A model generated the notes under the pieces. It was not told where the DNA came from, made no database searches, and worked only from the letters and a program-made list of their open reading frames with translations. Below are positions 15,250 to 22,545 of a stretch of 40,329 nucleotides of DNA, in pieces. The first letter of the stretch is position 1; every line of letters starts with the position of its first letter. This DNA comes from JABCPE02 sp963506915. Its GTDB lineage: Bacteria; Bacteroidota; Bacteroidia; Flavobacteriales; Weeksellaceae. The translations under genes were made by a program, and so were the position numbers. The stretch spans positions 1 through 40,329 of the forward strand of contig CAUORE010000016.1 in the NCBI GenBank assembly GCA_963506915.1, given 5' to 3'.

Positions 15250-15291
15250 TGTAAAATTTAATAATTAAAAAATGTTTAAAAGCAAAGATAA

Positions 15292-15591
15292 TTATTTTGA
15301 AACACTTGACTGGCTTTTCAAGGTTTCTATCAAATTTTTTAGGTGGGTCTCATATTCTTCTGTTGGTTCTAATAAAACATCTATTAATAACTCTTCTTTT
15401 TCATAATCATACAGATCGATTCCAAGCCAGCCCAAACTCCAAAAATCAATTCCACCTCCCAAGATTTTAGATTCTATTATAATTTGGTCTAAATCTCCGA
15501 AATCACCATTTTTATAGCTTCTATATGTAATTTTATAATTTAACAAGTCGGGAGAGACTTCTTTTTTAAACCATTCTAATGTTTTTTCCAT
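15292..15591 (-). CDS. Small acidic protein of unknown function
   Basis: The 99-residue soluble protein has no signal or membrane segment. It is rich in Glu, Asp and Leu, with a Gly-Trp-rich centre (GGGIDFWSLGWLGIDLYD). I recognise no family; its look (short, acidic, aromatic core) resembles many immunity or anti-toxin proteins, a weak impression only. The start at 15591 comes three bases after the stop of a 19-residue signal-peptide-like stub, which could provide translational coupling. It lies between the mtnN operon and two more unknown proteins on the same strand. Confidence 0.6.
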   Translation of the reverse strand: MEKTLEWFKKEVSPDLLNYKITYRSYKNGDFGDLDQIIIESKILGGGIDFWSLGWLGIDLYDYEKEELLIDVLLEPTEEYETHLKNLIETLKSQSSVSK

Positions 15592-15594
15592 AAC

Positions 15595-15654
15595 TTATTC
15601 TGCTGCTATCGGTTTGCTACTAAAAAGAAATACTATCAAGATAGTTTTATTCAT
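15595..15654 (-). CDS. 19-residue signal-peptide-like stub
   Basis: The short frame reads MNKTILIVFLFSSKPIAAE and stops three bases before the next gene. Its first 10 residues look like an export signal, similar to the one on the next gene upstream, whose N-terminus is MKKIKTILTG. It could be the remnant of a deleted exported protein or a small leader peptide. It is too short to prove as a gene. Confidence 0.25.
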   Translation of the reverse strand: MNKTILIVFLFSSKPIAAE

Positions 15655-15690
15655 AATTTTATAACTAATTTGAAATATTTGACTTGGTTT

Positions 15691-16272
15691 TTAGTATACT
15701 ATTGTACTTTGAAAATCTTTAAATTTCAGAACGCCATCTTTCGTTGTGAAAACATATACATATATATGTTCACCTCCTCCTCCTGAAGAATAAACTACTG
15801 TATTAAAAGTCATGGTTATTTTATCATCTGCATATGTGACTTCTAAGATATCTTTAAACCCACCATTCCAACTATCATATGAATATTCTGCTTTATCATA
15901 TCCTTGTTTTAATAATCTATTAACATTTATTCTTCCTAAAGTTTCCCTGAAATCACCCATGAAAATCGCATCAAAATATATCTGAAATTCTTTCTCACCA
16001 AATCCTTTTCCTTTATATTCCTCCCATTTTTCATATTCCAAAGTCGCATACCAAAAATTATCATTTTTGATAGGAAAATCAAAATATGCTTTCACTTCAT
16101 CTGGCTTGCCTTTTCGCATTCCTTTTATGAAAGAAGCAAGTTGTTTTCGCAGGTGTCTTTTATGAGATTTTTCTATTTTTGTTTTTACTGTTTTGTTGGC
16201 ATTCTGCTGATTTACACAACTTAAAAGAAAGAGCAAACTCAGACCCGTCAAGATAGTTTTTATTTTTTTCAT
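15691..16272 (-). CDS. Lipoprotein of unknown function
   Basis: The 193-residue protein has a lipoprotein signal (KKIKTILTGLSLLFLLSC, lipobox Cys at 19). The mature part begins with a basic helix (about 32-55) and then a compact alpha-beta domain with many aromatic residues (NFWYATLEYEKWEEY, YDSWNGG, and a GGGGEHIYVYVF strand). The fold suggests an NTF2-like or similar small domain, but I cannot name it. The gene stands alone with about 100 bases to the next gene on one side and 30 on the other. Confidence 0.65.
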   Translation of the reverse strand: MKKIKTILTGLSLLFLLSCVNQQNANKTVKTKIEKSHKRHLRKQLASFIKGMRKGKPDEVKAYFDFPIKNDNFWYATLEYEKWEEYKGKGFGEKEFQIYFDAIFMGDFRETLGRINVNRLLKQGYDKAEYSYDSWNGGFKDILEVTYADDKITMTFNTVVYSSGGGGEHIYVYVFTTKDGVLKFKDFQSTIVY

Positions 16273-16302
16273 AATGTTTTTGATATATTTTGAAATATTT
16301 AG

Positions 16303-16857
16303 CTATATTTTCAGAGTTTCTATTAAATCCTCATCTAAACCATTTAGTATTTTATATACTTTTATCTTTTTATTATTTTCTGTTGTTATTTTTAGATTAT
16401 CACTATATTCATTAAAATACTCTACTGAAAGTTCCAAAACTAAAATAATAGAATTCTTTTCCTCCACATTCAAAAGTTCATATTTTCCTCGCTTTTTTAA
16501 TAACTTTTTTACTATTTTTTTATCCTCAAAATAGTTTTTAAAACTTTCTTTTATTTCTGGATTTATCTGATAATCCTTCAATATATCATAAGGATAGATA
16601 ATATCATGACTTACAATTACTTCATTGGGCAAAATTCTAATTATATTATTTTTCCATATTCTTTTCAAATCAGGATAAGTTGTAATGATAGAAATATTTT
16701 TACTAGTATCAATTTGGTCATGTATAATTGTATTTTTATGATAAAATGAGTAATAATTGATATTATCCATAAATACAATTTCTAATAATTTAATATCCTT
16801 TATCTGTGCTAATGCATAATTAGAGAATATTATCATTAATAAACAGATTCTTTTCAT
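16303..16857 (-). CDS. Exported protein of unknown function
   Basis: The 184-residue protein has an N-terminal signal peptide (MKRICLLMIIFSNYALAQ, likely cleaved after ALA). The mature part is rich in Ile, Lys and Asn, with charged segments (EDKKIVKKLLKKRGKYE) and no cysteines or recognised motif. It lies 30 bases before the lipoprotein start on the same strand, so they may be co-transcribed. Its base composition is lower in GC than the mtnN operon and closer to the toxin island at the left edge. Function unknown. Confidence 0.6.
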   Translation of the reverse strand: MKRICLLMIIFSNYALAQIKDIKLLEIVFMDNINYYSFYHKNTIIHDQIDTSKNISIITTYPDLKRIWKNNIIRILPNEVIVSHDIIYPYDILKDYQINPEIKESFKNYFEDKKIVKKLLKKRGKYELLNVEEKNSIILVLELSVEYFNEYSDNLKITTENNKKIKVYKILNGLDEDLIETLKI

Positions 16858-16900
16858 TTTATCAATTTTGATTTATAATATTTTTCAAATATAATCAAAA

Positions 16901-16930
16901 AAACCGATAGCCATTATAAACTATCGGTTT
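16901..16930 (-). terminator. Terminator of the TonB-dependent receptor gene
   Basis: The stem AAACCGATAG / CTATCGGTTT (10 bp) has a 10-base loop, with a T-run on the minus strand (plus-strand A-run at 16897-16903). It lies 44 bases after the receptor stop and fits an intrinsic terminator. Confidence 0.85.
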
Positions 16931-16973
16931 TCAACAAATTAAATTATTTTTATGAAAAAATCTTGTATCTATC

Positions 16974-19553
16974 TTAGAATGTGTATCTTACAGTAAACAT
17001 CACATTTCTTGGCGTTCCTGGGAATAGTCTTGGATAGTTGAACGCACCTACCCAGTATTCTTTGTTAAATACATTATTAACATTGAATGAAAGCTGCATA
17101 GATTTCAGTTTATAGTATACCGCTGCATCTACAATAGTGTATGCTGGTAAAACTAAATCACGCTCTTGCCAAGAGATTTTCTCTCCCACATAGTTAAGCC
17201 CTGCACCAGCACCAAAGTTACGGAAAGGTCCTTCTTTGATGTCGTATCTTGTCCAGATGTTTAGTGAATGCTTAGGCGCATTGTCTTTTCTATAAGTGAT
17301 GTCTTTGTTTGATGCGTTATCAAATCTAGTAAGATTAGCGTCTATGTAAGCATATCCTGCGTTAACCATCCAGTTTGGCAAGATTCTACCCATTACTTCT
17401 AGCTCTATCCCTTGGTTTTTCTCAGTTGCACCTTCATCAGAAAGCTCATCTGCTTGTCCGCTTCCATCAGCATATGTTAATACATTTTTCTGCTTAATGT
17501 TGTAGTAAGCTAGGGTTGCATGTAATTTTCCATCGAACCACTCGGATTTTATACCTCCTTCCCACATTCTTGATGTTTTAGGTTTGAATGGCTCTCTAGC
17601 GATAGCACCTGTGTTTCCATCTGTTCTAAATGCATCAGATCCTAAATAAGAATCCGTCTGCATTTGGAAACCTTCTACATAAGAAGCGTAAAGGTTGATA
17701 TTATCGGTAAGTTTGTATACCAAACCTGCTCTTGCTAAAAGTTTATTTTGTTTCACAACTTGTTCTTTATCAGTCTTATAGTGGTTCTTATCTGTGTACC
17801 ACTCCTGACGAAGACCAAAGTTGAAAATCAATCTATTCCACTCTAATTGGTTCATTACATAGATTGCATTGGTATTATAATACATAGGAACAATCGGTGT
17901 AACTCTTTTCGCTTGTGGCTGATACATACCAGGGTACATTAACTTGTACTGAGAACCGTCTTTAATTCTCAAATCCCAGTGCGGAATTCTTGGTGTAACA
18001 CCATCAGCAAGGTAATCTCTCACAGTATTAGTTCCTCCTGCATTACTAATCTCAAAAGCAATGAAATCATATCCTGCAACGGTTTTATTCTTAATAGACT
18101 CTCCAATATTCCAGTTTGCGTTCAAATATGCATTGATATTATCTGTCAAGAATTTTTGCTGACGCTGAACATATCTCATTTCTACCCAGTAAGGTTGTCT
18201 TGTTCCGTGAGCATCTAGTCCAAACTTATTGTTTGTTCTTAATTCTACTAAGTCTTCATTCCAGATATGTTTCATATAAGCAAGGTTAAGACCGATATGC
18301 TCATTAAACTGGTGAGTCAAGTTCCCCATCAAGTTGATATCCAATGTCTTGTTATAGTCATTAGCCGCCCCGATAGCATAACTTATTGGCGTAGAGTTAA
18401 GCGCTGGTTTTTCACCCGCATTTGCCTTGAAAATAGGCTGACCTCTATCTAGTCTATTGTTGTTATTAGTCAATACCAACTCTACATTCACTCTTGTTTT
18501 ATCATTCGGCACATATGTGATTGTAGGTGCTACCATATACGCCTTCTTGAATTGCAGGTCTCTGAAACTTCCAGAGTTTTCATAACCTAAATTCAAACGA
18601 TATAGTAAAGATTTATCCTTATTCAAAGGACCTGTAAAGTCTAAAGCTCCTACAATAGCACCATAGCTACCAACACTTAGACTAACTTCTTTTCTATTCG
18701 TAGACAAAGGTTTTTTAGTTACCATGTTGATACTTCCCCCTGGGTCTGTACTAGAGAAAGTCATACTCGCAGGACCTTTGATTACTTCTACCCTTTCTAT
18801 ATTCATCATCAGAGGCTGAGAGAAGAAATAAACAGAAGTCGCCATACCATTTACTAATCTATTCTCTCTATATCCTGATGCCTGAGTAACCCCACGGATA
18901 GAGTACATGTTATAGAAACTCGTTTGGTTTACCCCGCTCACATTTTTCACTACATCTCCCAGTCTTGTCACTCCTCTATCTGTGATAAGCTCTTTGGTTA
19001 CGGTAGTTATCGCTTGGGAAACCTCCATATTTTTCAAGGCAATTTTAGATGCCGAGAAAGAATAATCACTATTATAGTCTTTTCTTGCTCTTCCTATAAT
19101 TTCTACAGTTTGTAGTTTTTTTACTTTTCCATCTTCTTCCTCATCTTGTGGCTCATTAGGATCTGTAGTATTTTTTGCTACAACAGGTTCTGTTGGTTCT
19201 GTAGGCTGCTCAGTCACAGGCTTTTCTTCAACCACAGGTTGTGATGTCACCATTTGATAAACAATCACATCCCCTAAATCCAAAACTCCATTATCCTCCA
19301 CTGTAATTTGGTTTTCTAGAGGATTTGCTCCCTCTGCTACGATGCTGATAGTGTAGCTTCCTCCTTCTGTAAGTGTTACATTAAAAAATCCCGAAGCATC
19401 GGTCATAGAGGTCATTTCTTTGTCCCCCTTTTTTAGTATAATGCTGGCATTAGAAACAGGATTGTCATGCTGAACTACCCTACCCTTTACCGTCTGTGAA
19501 TATCCCATTAAGGACATTAACAAACTCGACACTAATAATACTTTTTTGTTCAT
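16974..19553 (-). CDS. TonB-dependent siderophore-type receptor
   Basis: The 859-residue outer-membrane protein starts with a signal peptide (cleavage near SQ at 20), then a carboxypeptidase-like regulatory domain (about 20-95), as is usual in Bacteroidetes. A Pro/Glu/Thr-rich acidic linker follows (about 98-145, with PTEPTEP and DEEEDGK), then a TonB-box-like QTVEIIGR, the plug domain (about 160-290, with IRGVTQASGYRENRLVNG and the VIKGPASMTFSSTDPGG motif), and a 22-strand barrel to the terminal aromatic residue (VRYTF). The plug motifs are of the FhuA/ferrichrome class, so it probably imports ferric siderophores. The long acidic linker between regulatory domain and plug is unusual. Confidence 0.9.
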   Translation of the reverse strand: MNKKVLLVSSLLMSLMGYSQTVKGRVVQHDNPVSNASIILKKGDKEMTSMTDASGFFNVTLTEGGSYTISIVAEGANPLENQITVEDNGVLDLGDVIVYQMVTSQPVVEEKPVTEQPTEPTEPVVAKNTTDPNEPQDEEEDGKVKKLQTVEIIGRARKDYNSDYSFSASKIALKNMEVSQAITTVTKELITDRGVTRLGDVVKNVSGVNQTSFYNMYSIRGVTQASGYRENRLVNGMATSVYFFSQPLMMNIERVEVIKGPASMTFSSTDPGGSINMVTKKPLSTNRKEVSLSVGSYGAIVGALDFTGPLNKDKSLLYRLNLGYENSGSFRDLQFKKAYMVAPTITYVPNDKTRVNVELVLTNNNNRLDRGQPIFKANAGEKPALNSTPISYAIGAANDYNKTLDINLMGNLTHQFNEHIGLNLAYMKHIWNEDLVELRTNNKFGLDAHGTRQPYWVEMRYVQRQQKFLTDNINAYLNANWNIGESIKNKTVAGYDFIAFEISNAGGTNTVRDYLADGVTPRIPHWDLRIKDGSQYKLMYPGMYQPQAKRVTPIVPMYYNTNAIYVMNQLEWNRLIFNFGLRQEWYTDKNHYKTDKEQVVKQNKLLARAGLVYKLTDNINLYASYVEGFQMQTDSYLGSDAFRTDGNTGAIAREPFKPKTSRMWEGGIKSEWFDGKLHATLAYYNIKQKNVLTYADGSGQADELSDEGATEKNQGIELEVMGRILPNWMVNAGYAYIDANLTRFDNASNKDITYRKDNAPKHSLNIWTRYDIKEGPFRNFGAGAGLNYVGEKISWQERDLVLPAYTIVDAAVYYKLKSMQLSFNVNNVFNKEYWVGAFNYPRLFPGTPRNVMFTVRYTF

Positions 19554-19603
19554 AATGAAATATAAAATTTAAACTTATGTTATCTTTTCAAAAAATTATG
19601 GCA

Positions 19604-19691
19604 CAAAAGTAATACTATTTTTTATTTTCTTGTTAATTCACAATATGATTTTTATCATCAATTTTTTAGAAAAGTAACATCTTTACTTTTG
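19604..19691. promoter_or_regulatory. Divergent control region between receptor and phosphatase
   Basis: Minus-strand TACTTTTG (19611-19604) is a full -7 match for the receptor. Upstream of it lies the palindrome ATGAT-TTTT-ATCAT (19645-19658), similar in content to metal-regulator (Fur-like) sites. Next is a perfect 8-bp inverted repeat AAAAGTAA/TTACTTTT with a 5-base spacer (19670-19690), whose right half forms a plus-strand TACTTTTG (19684-19691). A second plus-strand box, TATATTTG at 19752-19759, is nearer the phosphatase start. No -33 TTTG lies at the ideal distance for any of these, so the exact starts are uncertain. Confidence 0.4.
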
Positions 19692-19790
19692 TATCATTAA
19701 ATCAAAATATCTTTTTTAATCCAAAAAAATAAATTCATCATCTTTATTCCGTATATTTGCACAAAATTCATTTATAAATACTAAATCAAA

Positions 19791-21203
19791 ATGAAAAGAA
19801 GAGACTTTCTGAAAACAGGTTCATTAGCTGCTTTAGGCGGAATGCTACTAACTCCCTTTGGAGCAAAAGCAAACACTATAAAGGAAGAATTCCGTGGCAG
19901 AAAAGCCAAAAATATCATCTTCATGGTAAGTGACGGGATGAGTGTAGGAACGATGATAATGGCAGACATCTACCTAAAAAGAAAAAATGGAAAAAGCTCC
20001 AACTGGGTGGGACTTTACGAAGATAATCTTGTCCAAAGAGCATTGATGGATATGGCTTCTGCGAATGCTATCGTAACAGACTCAGCAGCAGCAAGTTCCT
20101 CTTGGGGAGGCGGTGTCCGTGTGAATAACGGGAGCTTGAATGTAAGCCCTAACGGAAAGGAAAACATGCCTATTCTTCAGAAATTCAAACAAGCTGGCAA
20201 AAAAGTAGGCTGTGTAACTACGGTTCCTATCACTCATGCTACACCAGCAGGATTTTGTGTTACCAGCAAAAGAAGAAACGCTATGGACCACATCGCTGAA
20301 CAATATGCAGAGCTAAACTTTGATGTAATGATGGGAGGCGGTAGCCAATACTTTGACAAAGACAAAAGAAAAGATAAAAAAGATGTTTTTGATTTATTTG
20401 TAAAAAAAGGTTACACCGTTGCAAAAACTAAATCAGAAATGCTAAGCGCTCCTAAAAACAAACCTATTTTAGGAACTTTTGATGAAGATGCTGTGCCTTA
20501 CACCGTAGATCATTTACGCGATGAAAAAGCATCAAAAAACATCCCTAGCCTTGCGGAAATGGCACAAAAGGCAATAGACCAAATGAAAGACCACAAAAAT
20601 GGTTTTGCGCTACAGATAGAAGGTGGAAAAGTAGACTGGGCAGCACACGGAAACGATATTGCGGCTTTGTTATTTGACCAAATCGCTTTTGATGAAGCTG
20701 TAAAAGTAGTAATGGACTTTGCTAAAAAAGATAAAAATACATTGGTAGTGATTACCAGCGACCACGGAAATGCCAACCCTGGACTGATTTATGGAAGTAA
20801 AACCAATGATAATTTTGACCACTTACAAAAATTCACTCACTCTAATGACTGGATTTTACAGGGAATACATGCTTCCAGCAGCACTTCTTTCGTAAAAGAC
20901 AGAATTGCAGAGGCTTGCGGTGGTTTTGCTATAACTGATGAACAGGCAAAAGAACTTCTTTCTTATTACAACAATCTTAAAAAAGAAGATGGACTATACA
21001 ACCATAAAAACCTGCCGTTCAGAGCTTTAGCAGAGATGCAGAAAGCATACACTTCTGTTGGCTGGATTAGTATGGACCACTCATCAGATTATACAGAGCT
21101 AGCGATGTATGGCCCTGGAAGTGAGAACCTTAAATCCTTCGTTAGAAATACGGACATGCACAATTTCCTACTAAATGCAGCGCATGTGGAAAATAAGTTT
21201 TAA
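19791..21203 (+). CDS. Alkaline phosphatase, Tat-exported
   Basis: The 470-residue protein has a twin-arginine signal (KRRDFLKTGSLAALGG, cleavage near AKA at about 27), so it is exported folded. It then has the PhoA-type fold: MVSDGMS with the first metal-binding Asp, VTDSAAASSS with the nucleophilic Ser, THATPAGF, EGGKVDWAAHGND and ITSDHGN with metal ligands, and MDHSSDYTEL with the last His. It releases phosphate from organic esters in the periplasm or outside. A terminator follows. It is divergent from the iron receptor; joint control is possible but unproven. Confidence 0.93.
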   Translation: MKRRDFLKTGSLAALGGMLLTPFGAKANTIKEEFRGRKAKNIIFMVSDGMSVGTMIMADIYLKRKNGKSSNWVGLYEDNLVQRALMDMASANAIVTDSAAASSSWGGGVRVNNGSLNVSPNGKENMPILQKFKQAGKKVGCVTTVPITHATPAGFCVTSKRRNAMDHIAEQYAELNFDVMMGGGSQYFDKDKRKDKKDVFDLFVKKGYTVAKTKSEMLSAPKNKPILGTFDEDAVPYTVDHLRDEKASKNIPSLAEMAQKAIDQMKDHKNGFALQIEGGKVDWAAHGNDIAALLFDQIAFDEAVKVVMDFAKKDKNTLVVITSDHGNANPGLIYGSKTNDNFDHLQKFTHSNDWILQGIHASSSTSFVKDRIAEACGGFAITDEQAKELLSYYNNLKKEDGLYNHKNLPFRALAEMQKAYTSVGWISMDHSSDYTELAMYGPGSENLKSFVRNTDMHNFLLNAAHVENKF

Positions 21204-21230
21204 TTGAAAATAATTAAACTCTCATAATAA

Positions 21231-21259
21231 AAGTGAAGAAGCCTATGCATCTTCACTTT
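21231..21259. terminator. Bidirectional terminator
   Basis: The stem AAGTGAAGA / TCTTCACTT has a loop of 11 bases, with T-rich sequence on the plus strand (TTTTTGTTTT) and an A-rich flank on the other side. It lies between the phosphatase stop (21203) and the convergent glycosyltransferase stop (21265). Confidence 0.8.
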
Positions 21260-21264
21260 TTGTT

Positions 21265-22545
21265 TTATAAAATTTCTGAAAGTTTTTTCGTGAGATTTCT
21301 TCTGGAATACTGCTGGACACTTTGCTGGTTGGTCTCCAAATTTCCTATTTTCCATTGCTGATAAATGCCTAAAATATAGTTTTTAATTTCCTGATTATCA
21401 GCATATCCAAAATGCCTACCTGAGCCTGTTTCTTTCAGAATATCGGCTACATCGCTTTCTTTTGGTCCAAAGGAAACAATCTTTTTCCCAACTGCCAGAT
21501 ATTCAAATAATTTCCCTGGAATGATTCCCTTGGAAGTATCGCGGTCAAAGTTTGTAATCAGCAGAATATCCGAATTATTCATTTCTTCAACTGCTTTATT
21601 ATGAGAAAGATAGCCGCATAAATTCACATTTTTTCCAAGAGGAGAAGATTCTATCTGCTTTAAAATTTTATCATCTATCCTGCCCACAAATTTCAGCTCA
21701 AAATCTTTTGAAAAATCTTCGTTTTCCTCTACCAAAGCATTCAGGATTTCCCAAAGGTTTTCAGGATTTCTAAGCTGCTCCAAAACTCCGATATAGCTTA
21801 AAGTAAATTTCTGCGTTTTGGTATTTTCTGCAATCAGCTCGTTTTCATCAAATCCGTTGGTTATGCAGACTGCATTTGCGCCTTTTTTCCTGAAATTTTC
21901 AGCATCTGTGGGACTTGTAGCAAGGGTAATATCTGCATTTTTAAAAACTTTTTCTTCCAAAGTTCGGTGTTTTTTGTCCGCCCATTTTGTCAGTTTCAGA
22001 TGCTTGTAATACGAAATTTCCGTCCATGGATCTCTAAAATCTGCAATCCATTTCAGCTTTGGGAAATATTTTTTAAGCTCCAAACCTATCAAATGAAGGC
22101 TGTGAGGCGGCCCTGTGGTCACCAAAGCATCAAAATGATTTTCCTCTAAATACTTTTTCAGATATTCTACGGAAGGTTTTACCCAAAAAACTCGGGCATC
22201 GGGAATGAAAAAATTGCCTCTGATGAAAATAGACAACTTGGACATAAAAGACTGATTTTTACCAATATCAAACTGTCCTGACTTAAATTTTTTATTCTTC
22301 TTACTGAATATTTCGGCAAGCTGGTAAGGCTCCCAAATTTTGGTTTTAATCGTTTCCAAATCAGGAGATAAATCCTTACTCAAACTCTCATCCAAAAGCG
22401 GATAAGATGGATTTTCTGGAATGAAAACCGTGGGTTTCCAGCCAAATTCCGGCAGGTATTTTGTGAATTTAAGCCATCGCTGAACCCCTGGCCCGCCCGC
22501 AGGAGGCCAATAATATGTGATGATAAGGATTTTTTTTCTTACCAT
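21265..22545 (-). CDS. Glycosyltransferase family 4-like protein
   Basis: The 426-residue cytoplasmic protein has a two-domain GT-B fold. The N-terminal acceptor domain begins with IITYYWPPAGGPGVQRW, typical of GT4 proteins, and the C-terminal nucleotide-sugar domain has FVGRIDD, NVNLCGYLSHNKAVEEM and the PGKLFEYLAVGKKIVSFG loop with the E-x7-E-like retaining motif. It probably adds a sugar during polysaccharide or lipid glycosylation; donor and acceptor are unknown. Its ATG directly abuts the stop of the YfhO-family gene (22545/22546), so both are one operon and may work on the same glycan. Confidence 0.88.
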   Translation of the reverse strand: MVRKKILIITYYWPPAGGPGVQRWLKFTKYLPEFGWKPTVFIPENPSYPLLDESLSKDLSPDLETIKTKIWEPYQLAEIFSKKNKKFKSGQFDIGKNQSFMSKLSIFIRGNFFIPDARVFWVKPSVEYLKKYLEENHFDALVTTGPPHSLHLIGLELKKYFPKLKWIADFRDPWTEISYYKHLKLTKWADKKHRTLEEKVFKNADITLATSPTDAENFRKKGANAVCITNGFDENELIAENTKTQKFTLSYIGVLEQLRNPENLWEILNALVEENEDFSKDFELKFVGRIDDKILKQIESSPLGKNVNLCGYLSHNKAVEEMNNSDILLITNFDRDTSKGIIPGKLFEYLAVGKKIVSFGPKESDVADILKETGSGRHFGYADNQEIKNYILGIYQQWKIGNLETNQQSVQQYSRRNLTKKLSEIL

